A DNA stretch of 64,000 nucleotides, taken from assembly GCA_947502645.1 (NCBI GenBank), contig CANNAD010000001.1, forward strand, positions 124,001-188,000, in the 5' to 3' direction. The notes beneath the pieces are model-generated. The model saw only the letters and a list, made by a program, of their open reading frames with translations, was not told the origin of the DNA and ran no database searches. The stretch comes from an uncultured Micrococcaceae bacterium. Lineage in GTDB: Bacteria; Actinomycetota; Actinomycetes; Actinomycetales; Micrococcaceae. This document shows, one piece after another, positions 1 through 8,077 of this stretch; position 1 is the stretch's first letter; every line of letters starts with the position of its first letter. The translations under genes were made by a program, and so were the position numbers.

Positions 1-2
1 GT

Positions 3-617
3 CTCCTCTTCGGCCTCGGACGTCTCTCTGCCTTCGCTCCCCTGCGCTGGGTCACCGGAACGATCGTGGAGTTCCTGCGCGCAGTGCCCGTGCTGCTCAT
101 GATGATCTTCCTGTGGTTCGGCATCTCCATGCTGGAGATCATGCCGGCAGGAAACGTCCCGTTCGTCGCCGTCGTCACCGCATTGACCCTCTACAACGGC
201 TCCGTGATTGCCGAACTGGTCCGGTCCGGTGTCTTCGGGCTGCCGAAGGGGCAGCGGGAAGCCGCGCTGGCTATCGGGATGACACGGCCGCAGTCGCTGC
301 GTGCCATCGAGGTACCACAGGCGCTGGTGGCCATGCTGCCGGCCCTGATCAGCCAATTCGTGGTCATCCTCAAGGACTCCGCGCTCGGATACATCATTAC
401 CTTCTCGGAGCTTCTGTCCACCTCCCGCAGGCTTGGCTCGGGAGAGGGCAACATGCTGCCCGCGCTGATCGTCGCGGCCGTGATTTTCATTGTCATCAAC
501 TACGCGCTGTCAGCGCTGGCGCAATGGCTTTCCCGATTCCTCAGTCACCGCTCAGGCAAGCCCGCCCGCGACGAAGAGCCGCTGATGGATGCGAACAACA
601 ACGCGGGAACGCTCTAA
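3..617 (+). CDS. amino acid ABC transporter permease, C-terminal part (5' end outside window)
   Basis: The frame is open from base 3, so the gene starts before the window; the GTG at 66 in the ORF track is internal. The segment has the EFLRAVPVLLMM pattern of HisM/GluD-type permeases and the conserved inner-loop region EAALAIGMTRPQSLRAIEVPQA that docks on the ATPase. Several hydrophobic helices follow, with a polar tail of about 30 residues. By family it forms the membrane channel for uptake of a polar amino acid, most likely glutamate or a relative; substrate is inference. It runs toward dapE, with only 12 bases between the two stops and no clear terminator there. Confidence 0.85.
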   Translation, partial: LLFGLGRLSAFAPLRWVTGTIVEFLRAVPVLLMMIFLWFGISMLEIMPAGNVPFVAVVTALTLYNGSVIAELVRSGVFGLPKGQREAALAIGMTRPQSLRAIEVPQALVAMLPALISQFVVILKDSALGYIITFSELLSTSRRLGSGEGNMLPALIVAAVIFIVINYALSALAQWLSRFLSHRSGKPARDEEPLMDANNNAGTL

Positions 618-629
618 CCCTGAGCAGGA

Positions 630-1712
630 TCAGGACAGCCAGGTCCTCAGCGCCGACAGGCACCGCCGGATTTCTTCGGCTGCGACGTGCTCATTGTCCG
701 AGTGCGCCAGCAGGGCATCCCCCGGACCAAAGTTCACCGCTGGAATGCCGAGTTCACTGAAGCGGGCGACGTCGGTCCATCCGTATTTGGGCTTCGGTTC
801 GGCCCCTACAGTTTTGACGAATGCTGCAGCAGCCGGGTGCGTGAGACCGGGCCGGGCGCCAGCGGCGGCATCTGTTCGCACGAGGTCGACGCCGTCAAGA
901 ACAGTCCGCACGTACGTCTCGGCTTCCTCGATGGACCTGGACGGCGCGAAGCGGTAATTGATTTCAACCACGGTGCTGTCGGGGATGACGTTGCCTGCGG
1001 TTCCACCGATGATCCGGACGGCGTTCAGGCCCTCACGAAATTCCAGTCCGTCAACGTTGATCGTCAATGGCTCGTGGTCGCGCAGCCGGGACAGGACATC
1101 CGCTGCGGCATGGATGGCGTTCTCCCCCATCCATGCACGAGCCGAATGGGCGGCGCGTCCTGCGAGCGCCGCTTCGAAGCGCATGGTGCCGTTGCAGCCG
1201 CCCTCCACTGTTCCGTTGGTGGGCTCGAGCAGAATGGCGAAGTCGCCGTCGAGCAGTTCCGGATGGTTCCGCGCCAGCCGGCCGAGGCCGCTCTTGGATG
1301 CTTCGACTTCTTCGTGATCGTAGAAGACGTAGGTGATGTCCCGGTCTGTCTCCTGCAGGGATGCTGCGAGCGCGAGCTGGACGGCGACTCCGCCCTTCAT
1401 GTCCGTGGCGCCGCGGCCATACAACACGTCACCGTCCCAGGACGCCGGGACGGTCCCCCTGGATCCGGGGGCGGTGGGCAGCGGAACGGTGTCGAGATGC
1501 CCTGCAAGAATGACCCGTTCGCTGCGTCCCTGTTCGGTTCGGGCGATGAGCGCATCGCCGTCGCGCACCACCGTCAGATGTGGGAGTCGCATAAGGGACG
1601 CCTCCACGGCGTCTGCAAGAGGCGTCTCCTGACCGGAGACGCTGTTGATGTTCAGAAGCGCGTGCGTCAGCTCCGCTACGTCCGCTGTCAGATCCAGGGC
1701 TGCATAATTCAC
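630..1712 (-). CDS. dapE: succinyl-diaminopimelate desuccinylase
   Basis: This M20-family zinc peptidase removes succinate from N-succinyl-LL-diaminopimelate, giving LL-DAP for lysine and the cell wall. Metal and catalytic residues are visible: GHLDTVPLP near residue 71, GRGATDMKGG near 99 and the DHEEVEA segment near 132 with the general-base Glu. A C-terminal LLAHSDNEH carries the last metal histidine. The length of 360 aa is normal for the actinobacterial form. The start is GTG at 1712, and a TAGGCT box lies exactly 6 nt upstream with no Shine-Dalgarno site, so a leaderless message is likely. It is divergent from dapD, so two steps of one pathway share a promoter region. Confidence 0.95.
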   Translation of the reverse strand: MNYAALDLTADVAELTHALLNINSVSGQETPLADAVEASLMRLPHLTVVRDGDALIARTEQGRSERVILAGHLDTVPLPTAPGSRGTVPASWDGDVLYGRGATDMKGGVAVQLALAASLQETDRDITYVFYDHEEVEASKSGLGRLARNHPELLDGDFAILLEPTNGTVEGGCNGTMRFEAALAGRAAHSARAWMGENAIHAAADVLSRLRDHEPLTINVDGLEFREGLNAVRIIGGTAGNVIPDSTVVEINYRFAPSRSIEEAETYVRTVLDGVDLVRTDAAAGARPGLTHPAAAAFVKTVGAEPKPKYGWTDVARFSELGIPAVNFGPGDALLAHSDNEHVAAEEIRRCLSALRTWLS

Positions 1713-1718
1713 GATCCC

Positions 1719-1724
1719 AGCCTA
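1719..1724 (-). promoter_or_regulatory. -10 box of dapE, probable leaderless start
   Basis: TAGGCT on the minus strand ends 6 nt before the GTG start of dapE, and no ribosome binding site lies between. The same arrangement recurs at ten other genes in the window. Confidence 0.6.
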
Positions 1725-1773
1725 GGTCACCGCAAGGATCGGTCATAGAGTCTTCTCCCTGAGGTGTCCTCGT

Positions 1774-1779
1774 TAGACT
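1774..1779 (+). promoter_or_regulatory. -10 box of dapD, probable leaderless start
   Basis: TAGACT ends 6 nt before the ATG of dapD; the intervening TGGAAC is too short to hold a useful ribosome site. A clear -35 box was not seen. Confidence 0.6.
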
Positions 1780-1785
1780 TGGAAC

Positions 1786-2763
1786 ATGACTGATCGCACC
1801 GCTGGTAAGAACGAATTCCTCCCTGTTGCCCCGCGTACCGCCTATGGAAGCGGCATTGCTACCGTGTCCGATGACGGCACCGTCCTTGACGTCTGGTATC
1901 CGAAGCCTGGTCTTGGTTCCACAACGACTGACGCTGAACTGGACACGGTGCTCGGACAGTTGGACGGCGACAGGGACGACGCCCGGAAAACTGCTCTGCA
2001 GAGGATCGATCGTGAGATTGCCCTCGACGATGCACCGGTGGACACCGCTGACGCCTATCTGCGGCTGCATCTGTTGTCGCATTGCCTGACGCCGCCGAAC
2101 AGCATCAATCTTGACGGCATTTTCGCGTTGCTTCCGAATGTGGTGTGGACCAACTTCGGACCCTGCGCAGCGGAGGGGTTCGAGACCACGCGTGCCCGGC
2201 TGCGTCTGCGCGGAACTGTCACCGTTTACGGTGTGGACAAGTTTCCGCGCCTGGTGGACTACGTCGTCCCCCAGGGTGTGCGGATTGCCGACGCCGACCG
2301 GGTGAGGCTGGGAGCGCATCTGGCGCCGGGAACCACGGTCATGCATGAGGGCTTCGTGAACTTCAACGCCGGCACGCTCGGAACCTCCATGGTGGAGGGC
2401 CGCATTTCGGCTGGTGTGGTGGTCGGTGACGGGACCGACGTCGGCGGCGGCGCCTCGATCATGGGCACCCTTTCCGGTGGCGGCAGGGAGAAGATCACGC
2501 TCGGTGAGAGGGTTCTGCTGGGGGCAAATGCCGGTGTTGGCATCAGTATCGGGGATGACAGTGTGGTGGAGGCCGGGCTGTATATCACTGCTGGCACGCT
2601 CGTTCGGGTGGCCTCCCCCGATGGTGCGGAAACGGTGAAAGCCGTGGAACTATCCGGTGTCCCCCACCTGCTATTCCGCCGGAACTCGGTGTCCGGTGCG
2701 GTGGAGGCCCTACCCCGCGATGGCCAGAGTGTTGAGCTCAACTCTGTGCTGCACGCCAACTAG
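1786..2763 (+). CDS. dapD: 2,3,4,5-tetrahydropyridine-2,6-dicarboxylate N-succinyltransferase
   Basis: This enzyme transfers a succinyl group from succinyl-CoA to tetrahydrodipicolinate, the first committed step of the succinylase route to meso-DAP. The 325-aa protein matches the larger actinobacterial DapD type rather than the 275-aa proteobacterial one. The C-terminal half shows hexapeptide-repeat sequence typical of a left-handed beta helix, including [20 protein letters not shown] and [19 protein letters not shown]. It is divergent from dapE. The next gene begins on the base after its stop codon, so the two are probably translated from one message. Confidence 0.96.
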   Translation: MTDRTAGKNEFLPVAPRTAYGSGIATVSDDGTVLDVWYPKPGLGSTTTDAELDTVLGQLDGDRDDARKTALQRIDREIALDDAPVDTADAYLRLHLLSHCLTPPNSINLDGIFALLPNVVWTNFGPCAAEGFETTRARLRLRGTVTVYGVDKFPRLVDYVVPQGVRIADADRVRLGAHLAPGTTVMHEGFVNFNAGTLGTSMVEGRISAGVVVGDGTDVGGGASIMGTLSGGGREKITLGERVLLGANAGVGISIGDDSVVEAGLYITAGTLVRVASPDGAETVKAVELSGVPHLLFRRNSVSGAVEALPRDGQSVELNSVLHAN

Positions 2764-3642
2764 ATGCCTTCTCGTTCAGCCAGTGCTATCAGGGAACGAC
2801 GGCGACGTCGCGCCCAGACCGCGCTGGTCATGCTGGTGCTCATTTTACTGACCAGTGCGGGCGGTTTCCTGGCGGTATCCGCTCTTGAACCATCGGAGGC
2901 GGTCCTTCGGGAACGGTGCGCCGCCGTCGTCGGCCCTGATACATACGAGCTGACGCCAGAGCAGGCGTCCAACGCGGCCCTTATCGCCGGGGTTGCCCTG
3001 AGCAGGGGGCTGCCGCCACGGGCGGCGTCCATCGCCATCGCGACGGCAATCCAGGAGTCCGGGCTGCGGAACCTGGACTATGGGGACAATGCCGGCCCCG
3101 ACTCGCGCGGGCTGTTCCAGCAGCGACCATCGCAGGGGTGGGGTACCGAGGAGCAGATCATGGACCCGTATTATGCTGCCCACGCGTTCTATAACGGGCT
3201 CGTGAAGGTACCTGGTTACACCGAGATGCCAGTGACAGAAGCCGCTCAGCAGGTCCAGATCAGCGCCTTCCCCGAAGCATATGCCGATCATGAGCCGGAA
3301 GCCCGAGCTTTCGCATCGGCACTCACGGGGCATTCGGCCGCTGCCCTGGACTGCGTACTGCGAAGCGCGGATGGTTCCGGGAATCCTGTACAGGTTGTCG
3401 AGGAAGCCGCCGTTGTCTTCGGGAACCAGTCCGCGGTCATCGATGGATCCAACATCACGTTGAAGGCCACGGACCGGACGGGGTGGGCGACGGCGCAGTG
3501 GGCGGTGGCCAATGCTAAGCGACTGAATCTGACCGGGGTTTCATTCGGCGGCCTCCAGTGGGTTCGCTCCGGCGGGTGGTCCACTGCGGAAACCGCGCCC
3601 GGAATCGTCACCGTCCAGGTGGCGACGGGCGCCTGGCAGTAG
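2764..3642 (+). CDS. membrane-anchored lysozyme-like protein, dapD-coupled
   Basis: The ATG follows the dapD stop with no gap. The protein has a basic N-terminus (RERRRRRAQ), one hydrophobic segment at about 18-40 acting as signal or anchor, then an outside domain. Residues about 90-160 read like a lysozyme or transglycosylase fold: IAIATAIQESGLRN offers a catalytic Glu, and SRGLFQQRPSQGWG resembles the conserved Gly-Leu-Phe-Gln element. A second region (about 205-292) is unassigned. Function as a peptidoglycan hydrolase is inference. Its position behind dapD ties it to wall metabolism. Similar proteins are widespread in Actinobacteria as unnamed secreted proteins. Confidence 0.75.
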   Translation: MPSRSASAIRERRRRRAQTALVMLVLILLTSAGGFLAVSALEPSEAVLRERCAAVVGPDTYELTPEQASNAALIAGVALSRGLPPRAASIAIATAIQESGLRNLDYGDNAGPDSRGLFQQRPSQGWGTEEQIMDPYYAAHAFYNGLVKVPGYTEMPVTEAAQQVQISAFPEAYADHEPEARAFASALTGHSAAALDCVLRSADGSGNPVQVVEEAAVVFGNQSAVIDGSNITLKATDRTGWATAQWAVANAKRLNLTGVSFGGLQWVRSGGWSTAETAPGIVTVQVATGAWQ

Positions 3643-3669
3643 GTCCGCCTAGAACAGCCATCTACGAAC

Positions 3670-3675
3670 TAGGCT
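3670..3675 (+). promoter_or_regulatory. -10 box of galE, probable leaderless start
   Basis: TAGGCT ends 6 nt before the galE ATG and no Shine-Dalgarno sequence is present in GGTGCC between them. Confidence 0.6.
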
Positions 3676-3681
3676 GGTGCC

Positions 3682-4695
3682 ATGAGAATTTTGGTTACCG
3701 GCGGAAGCGGTTACATAGGCTCCCACACAGTGCTCGCTCTCCTTGAGGCCGGGCATGATGTTGTGGTGATAGATAATCTGGCGAACTCGAATCAGGAGTC
3801 CCTTCGCCGGGTGGGGGAAATTGCGGGCAGGTCCGCGGAGTTCCTTCAGGTTGATCTGCTGGACGAGACAGCTCTGGATAACGCATTCAGCAGCCAGAAT
3901 GTTGACGCCGTCATCCACTTCGCAGGCTTGAAAGCCGTGGGCGAGTCTGTTGAGAAACCGCTGTATTACTACCACAACAACGTGGGCGGCACACTGAATC
4001 TGTTGCGCTGCATGGAGCGGCACGACGTCCGCACCCTCGTCTTCAGTTCGTCGGCGACAGTCTATGGGGCTTCCGAGGAAGTTCCCCTGGTGGAGAAGCT
4101 TCCTCTCGACGCCGTCAACCCATATGGGCGGACCAAGGAACAGATCGAGGACATCCTGTCCGACGTCGGCGCTGCTGACGAGCGGTGGAACATTGCGCTT
4201 CTGCGTTACTTCAACCCGGTAGGCGCGCACGAGTCCGGGAGAATCGGCGAGGACCCAACAGGGACGCCGAACAACCTATTGCCGTTCGTTGCCCAGGTTG
4301 CTGTGGGACGGCGCGAGAAGGTCATGGTTTTCGGCAATGATTATCCGACGCCGGACGGTACCGGAATCCGCGACTATATTCACGTGGTGGACCTGGCGGC
4401 AGGACACCTGGCAGCCTTGGACTACGTCCATTCCCACAGCGGCGTCCACCGTTGGAATCTGGGGACCGGGAAGGGGTCCTCCGTACTGGAGGTCCTCGCG
4501 GCATTCTCTGCCGCCGCAGGCCACGAGGTGCCTTACGAGTTCGGTCCCCGACGTCCGGGCGATGCTGCCGTGAGCTATGCGGATCCCTCCGCTGCGCTTG
4601 CAGACCTCGGTTGGTCCGCACACAAAACCCTGCAGCAGATGTGTGACGATCACTGGCGCTGGCAGAAGGAAAATCCCCTGGGTTACTCCTCCTGA
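3682..4695 (+). CDS. galE: UDP-glucose 4-epimerase
   Basis: GalE interconverts UDP-glucose and UDP-galactose for galactose use and for cell-surface sugars. The N-terminal VTGGSGYIGSHT is the Rossmann NAD-binding loop, VFSSSATVYG carries the active-site Ser/Thr, and NPYGRTKEQIED is the YxxxK catalytic pair near residue 150. The length of 337 aa is typical. It has its own leaderless-type promoter and ends at a long hairpin shared with gltA on the other strand. galU, which makes UDP-glucose, is far away in the same window. Confidence 0.96.
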   Translation: MRILVTGGSGYIGSHTVLALLEAGHDVVVIDNLANSNQESLRRVGEIAGRSAEFLQVDLLDETALDNAFSSQNVDAVIHFAGLKAVGESVEKPLYYYHNNVGGTLNLLRCMERHDVRTLVFSSSATVYGASEEVPLVEKLPLDAVNPYGRTKEQIEDILSDVGAADERWNIALLRYFNPVGAHESGRIGEDPTGTPNNLLPFVAQVAVGRREKVMVFGNDYPTPDGTGIRDYIHVVDLAAGHLAALDYVHSHSGVHRWNLGTGKGSSVLEVLAAFSAAAGHEVPYEFGPRRPGDAAVSYADPSAALADLGWSAHKTLQQMCDDHWRWQKENPLGYSS

Positions 4696-4714
4696 GCATC
4701 CCCCTTAAATGACT

Positions 4715-4761
4715 CTGCAGTAGGGGCAGTTCCCGGATCCCGGGAACTGCCCCTACTGCAG
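4715..4761. terminator. bidirectional terminator between galE and gltA
   Basis: Two perfectly complementary 22-base arms separated by the three bases ATC lie between two convergent genes. No long T run follows on either side, but the stem is GC rich and very stable. It most likely ends both galE and gltA transcripts. Confidence 0.75.
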
Positions 4762-4777
4762 AATCAACAAGTTTGTA

Positions 4778-6070
4778 CTAGATAGCCGGGTACTGCCGCT
4801 CGGGCTCACCCGTGTACAGCTGACGCGGACGGCCGATCTTGGTCTGCGGGTCCTGCATCATTTCGCGCCACTGAGCGATCCAGCCGGGAAGCCGGCCCAT
4901 GGCGAACAGCACCGTGAACATCTTCTCCGGGAAGCCCATGGCCTTGTAGATCAGGCCCGTGTAGAAGTCCACGTTCGGGTACAGCTTGCGCTCAATGAAG
5001 TAGTCATCCGCGAGGGCCTTCTCCTCAAGCCGCATGGCGATGTCCAGCAGTTCATCGTTGCCGCCGAGTTTTTCAAGAATCTCGTGGGCTGTGGCCTTGA
5101 CGATCTTGGCGCGCGGGTCATAGTTTTTGTAGACACGGTGTCCGAAGCCCATCAGCTTCACACCGTCTTCCTTGTTCTTGACCTTCTCCATGAAGTCCTC
5201 AGGCTCCATGCCCTTGGCCTTGATCTCGCGCAGCATGTTGAGCACAGCCTCATTGGCGCCGCCGTGAAGCGGGCCGAACAGCGCGTTGATGCCAGCTGAG
5301 ACGGAGGCGAACATGTTGGCGTTGGAACTGCCCACCAACCGAACCGTTGACGTTGAGCAGTTCTGTTCATGGTCCGCATGAAGAATGAGCAGCAGGTCCA
5401 GGGCCTTGACCATCGTGGGATCAAGCTCGTAGGGCTCTGCAGGCAGCCCAAAGCTGAGCCGCATGAAGTTCTCCACCAGGTTCATGGAGTTATCCGGGTA
5501 GAGCATCGGCTGACCGATGGACTTCTTGTGCGCGTACGCAGCGATTACCGGAAGCTTGGCCATCAGACGGAACGTGGAGAGCTCTACCTGTTCGTCGTCG
5601 AACGGGTCCAGGCTGTCCTGATAGAACGTGGACAGTGCTGATACTGCCGAGGACAGGACGGGCATCGGGTGTGCGTCCCGCGGGAAGCCGCCAAAGAAGC
5701 CCTTCAGCTCCTCATGCAGCAGAGTGTGCCTGCGAATTCGCTGGTCGAATGCGTCCAGCTCGGAGGCGCTCGGCAGGTTTCCGTAGATCAGGAGGTAGGA
5801 AACTTCCAGGAAGCTTGAGTGCTGCGCGAGCTGGTCGATGCCATACCCGCGGTACCGCAGAATGCCCTTCTCACCGTCGATGAATGTGATGGCGGAGGTT
5901 GTTGCCGCGGTATTCATGAAACCGGGGTCAAAGGTGACATTTCCGGTTTCCTTCAGCAGACGGGAAACGTCGTAGCCGTGGTTACCCTGTGCCGCTTGTA
6001 CGCGTGGAAGGTCCAGTCCCTGTTGCTGGTCCTGGCCGAAAACGAGTCTGGCTCCGGCTTGCTCAGTCAT
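4778..6070 (-). CDS. gltA: citrate synthase
   Basis: GltA condenses oxaloacetate and acetyl-CoA at the entry of the TCA cycle. The protein is the long 430-aa hexameric-type form, with the N-terminal extension before the catalytic core. Active-site stretches are present: ILHADHEQNCSTSTVRL, FGPLHGGANEAVL and MGFGHRVYKNYDPRA, which carry the two histidines and substrate-binding arginine. The ATG at 6070 is preceded by GAAGGAGATTTC, a strong ribosome site, unlike the leaderless genes nearby. The 169 bases upstream up to dapC hold its promoter, which could not be fixed with confidence. Confidence 0.97.
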   Translation of the reverse strand: MTEQAGARLVFGQDQQQGLDLPRVQAAQGNHGYDVSRLLKETGNVTFDPGFMNTAATTSAITFIDGEKGILRYRGYGIDQLAQHSSFLEVSYLLIYGNLPSASELDAFDQRIRRHTLLHEELKGFFGGFPRDAHPMPVLSSAVSALSTFYQDSLDPFDDEQVELSTFRLMAKLPVIAAYAHKKSIGQPMLYPDNSMNLVENFMRLSFGLPAEPYELDPTMVKALDLLLILHADHEQNCSTSTVRLVGSSNANMFASVSAGINALFGPLHGGANEAVLNMLREIKAKGMEPEDFMEKVKNKEDGVKLMGFGHRVYKNYDPRAKIVKATAHEILEKLGGNDELLDIAMRLEEKALADDYFIERKLYPNVDFYTGLIYKAMGFPEKMFTVLFAMGRLPGWIAQWREMMQDPQTKIGRPRQLYTGEPERQYPAI

Positions 6071-6239
6071 GAAATCTCCTTCAGGAGGTGCTCAGTCAAC
6101 TTACGCAGCCCTGCCGATGTCCAGGGCCAAGATGCATATTCCCCTAAAACGCTACCCGTAAATGAGCGCTCGGCACTAATTGAACGGGTGATTTCTGTCG
6201 GATCGGGATGAAGACGTTACCCGTTGGTACGGTGATTAA

Positions 6240-7358
6240 CTACGCCAGCAGCCTCTCGACAGCAGCGTCCACGCGTTCGTCTGTGGCGGTCAGCGCTACC
6301 CTGATATGGCCGTTGCCGGCCTCACCGTAGAACGTTCCCGGACCGACGACGATCCCTCTGTCTGCCAGCCTGCCAACCGTTGTCCAGGTGTCCTCGCCGG
6401 CACTACCCCATAGGTAAAGGCCAGCCTCTGACTGGCTGATCTCCACGCCGAAATCCTGAAGGGCTGGCAGCAGCCTCTGCCTCCGGGAGCGATAGAGGTT
6501 CTTCTGCTCAACGACGTGCGCTTCGTCCTCGAGCGCAGCGCGCATAGCTTCCTGCACTGGGAAGGGAACGATCATCCCGGCATGCTTGCGGCTGTTGACC
6601 AGGTTGGCCATTACCTCCGGATCACCGCCGATGAAGGCTGCACGGTATCCGGCCATATTGGATTGCTTGCTCATGGAGTACACCGTCAGTAGGCCCTTAT
6701 GGCTTCCAGCGGACGCTACCGGATCTAGAATGCTCGGCACTGTGTGATCATCCCAATCACCCCATCCGAGCTCCGCATAACACTCATCAGAGGCCACGAG
6801 CGCACCGATGGCTCGCGCCTGTTCAACGATGGATGCCAGTGACTCCCTGGAACGAACAGCTCCCGTGGGGTTACCGGGGCTGTTGACCCAGATGAGCCGC
6901 ACGCGGGATCTCGTCGCGGCATCGAGCTCATCGAGGTTGTCAGCGGCAACGGAAGTGGCGCCTGCCAGACGCGCACCGACGTCGTAGGTGGGATACGCCA
7001 CCACAGGACGGACGACGATGTCGCCGGCCCCCAGCCCCAACAGCGTTGGAAGCCACGCCACCATTTCCTTGGATCCGACCGTCGGCATGATGTGCTGCGG
7101 ATCGAGATCTGGAACCCCACGGCGTCGCGCGAACCACGCCGAAATGGCGGCCCTCAGGGCGTCGGTCCCGTGCGTCGTCGGGTAACCGGGCGCGTCCGAG
7201 GCCGCGGCCAGAGCGTCCCGGACTACTGCGGGGGTGGGATCAACAGGGGTTCCGATGGAAAGATTGACGATGCCGTCAGCGTGCTGGGATGCCCGGGCCA
7301 GGTACGGCGCCATCGCCTCCCACGGGTACTCGGGCAGATCAAGGCCGAATTGGGCCAC
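6240..7358 (-). CDS. dapC: succinyldiaminopimelate transaminase (DapC type)
   Basis: This PLP-dependent class I/II aminotransferase makes N-succinyl-LL-DAP, the step between DapD and DapE. The start MAQFGLDLPEYPWEAM and the 372-aa length fit actinobacterial DapC. The active-site lysine sits in VYSMSKQSNMAGYR, and WVNSPGNPTGAV is the PLP-phosphate and substrate region. It begins 3 bases after the stop of fdxA, so the two form an operon; this fdxA-dapC pairing is common in Actinobacteria. With dapE and dapD nearby, three of the succinylase steps lie within 7 kb. Confidence 0.92.
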   Translation of the reverse strand: MAQFGLDLPEYPWEAMAPYLARASQHADGIVNLSIGTPVDPTPAVVRDALAAASDAPGYPTTHGTDALRAAISAWFARRRGVPDLDPQHIMPTVGSKEMVAWLPTLLGLGAGDIVVRPVVAYPTYDVGARLAGATSVAADNLDELDAATRSRVRLIWVNSPGNPTGAVRSRESLASIVEQARAIGALVASDECYAELGWGDWDDHTVPSILDPVASAGSHKGLLTVYSMSKQSNMAGYRAAFIGGDPEVMANLVNSRKHAGMIVPFPVQEAMRAALEDEAHVVEQKNLYRSRRQRLLPALQDFGVEISQSEAGLYLWGSAGEDTWTTVGRLADRGIVVGPGTFYGEAGNGHIRVALTATDERVDAAVERLLA

Positions 7359-7361
7359 GCC

Positions 7362-7685
7362 TCACTCCTGGTTCTGCGGAGGCAGGGACGCGATGCCGGG
7401 GTGGTCCTTGTGCGTATTGCCGAGTTTGGCTGCACCGCCAGGAGAACCGAGGTCATCGAAGAACTCGACGTTGAACTTGTAGTACTCCGCCCATTCCTCG
7501 GGCGTGTCATCCTCGTAGTAGATAGCTTCGACCGGGCAAACGGGCTCGCATGCGCCGCAATCCACGCACTCGTCCGGATGTATGTAGAGGGAGCGTTCAC
7601 CTTCATAGATGCAATCTACGGGGCATTCTTCGATGCACGCCTTGTCCTTGACATCCACGCACGGCTGCGCGATTACATACGTCAC
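7362..7685 (-). CDS. fdxA: 7Fe ferredoxin
   Basis: This small electron carrier has one [3Fe-4S] and one [4Fe-4S] cluster. The cysteine spacing is seen in CVDVKDKACIEECPVDC and CVDCGACEPVCPVEAI. The ORF track starts at 7739, but homologous proteins begin with the residues TYVIAQPC. The in-frame GTG at 7685, with GGAAAGG upstream, gives a normal 107-aa protein. The first gene of the fdxA-dapC operon, it is divergent from the small SH3-like ORF at 7799. The redox partner cannot be told from the sequence. Confidence 0.93.
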   Translation of the reverse strand: MTYVIAQPCVDVKDKACIEECPVDCIYEGERSLYIHPDECVDCGACEPVCPVEAIYYEDDTPEEWAEYYKFNVEFFDDLGSPGGAAKLGNTHKDHPGIASLPPQNQE

Positions 7686-7786
7686 GACCCAACGCCTTTC
7701 CTTCGGGCACTTTGACTCACCCAATACACCGGGAGCCACTCTTCGACCAGCTTAGTAACCAAATCCGCAATACCCTAGCCGGACCA

Positions 7787-7792
7787 TAAACT
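7787..7792 (+). promoter_or_regulatory. -10 box of the 74-aa ORF, probable leaderless start
   Basis: TAAACT ends 6 nt before the ATG at 7799, with ATCAGC between and no ribosome site. Confidence 0.55.
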
Positions 7793-7798
7793 ATCAGC

Positions 7799-8023
7799 AT
7801 GGACCCTCGAAATCTTCTCCTGTCATTGGAAGTCGGAGCCCGCGTAGTGGTCCGCTACCGAATTGATGTCGGGTTCACGGATGCGTTGGGGGATCTCCTG
7901 GAGATCAGCGACACTGCGTGCACGGTGAGGACCCGGCGGACCGACGTCGCGATAGCTCTGGACACTGTGACGGCCGCCCGCGTGGTGCCTCCCGCTCCCC
8001 CTCGCCGAAGCCGCTCGCACTGA
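7799..8023 (+). CDS. small SH3-like protein resembling the N-terminus of Rv0428c-type acetyltransferases
   Basis: The 74-aa protein shows the pattern GARVVVRYRIDVGFTDALGD followed by CTVRTRRTDVAIALDTVTAARVVPP. This resembles the small beta-barrel domain found in front of the GNAT domain of actinobacterial Rv0428c-like acetyltransferases. In many Actinobacteria such a gene stands divergent to fdxA, as here, but here the GNAT part is missing. The downstream frame runs out in a basic tail and the next gene is a regulator, so the domain seems to stand alone. It may be a remnant of a longer gene. The family link is from memory of the pattern and should be treated as likely, not proven. Confidence 0.65.
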   Translation: MDPRNLLLSLEVGARVVVRYRIDVGFTDALGDLLEISDTACTVRTRRTDVAIALDTVTAARVVPPAPPRRSRSH

Positions 8024-8044
8024 AACAAGCCATTGATCTTTGTC

Positions 8045-8072
8045 AATCATAGGGGCCAGATACCGTATGATT
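8045..8072. promoter_or_regulatory. inverted repeat overlapping the -10 box of the ArsR-like gene
   Basis: AATCATA and TATGATT form 7-base arms 14 nt apart. The right arm contains the -10 box TATGAT (8066-8071), which ends 6 nt before the ATG at 8078. An autoregulatory operator for the encoded winged-helix protein is a reasonable guess. Confidence 0.5.
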
Positions 8073-8077
8073 TCCCT

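Noticed and set aside
113-760. Long plus-strand frame over the permease end and dapE
   Set aside because: It is an Arg-rich shadow frame of a well-supported permease and overlaps dapE antisense.
687-1748. 353-aa plus-strand frame opposite dapE
   Set aside because: Antisense shadow; dapE has full family motifs on the other strand.
6071-6239. Riboswitch upstream of gltA
   Set aside because: Repeated ACCCGT-like words were seen but no known riboswitch core could be recognised.
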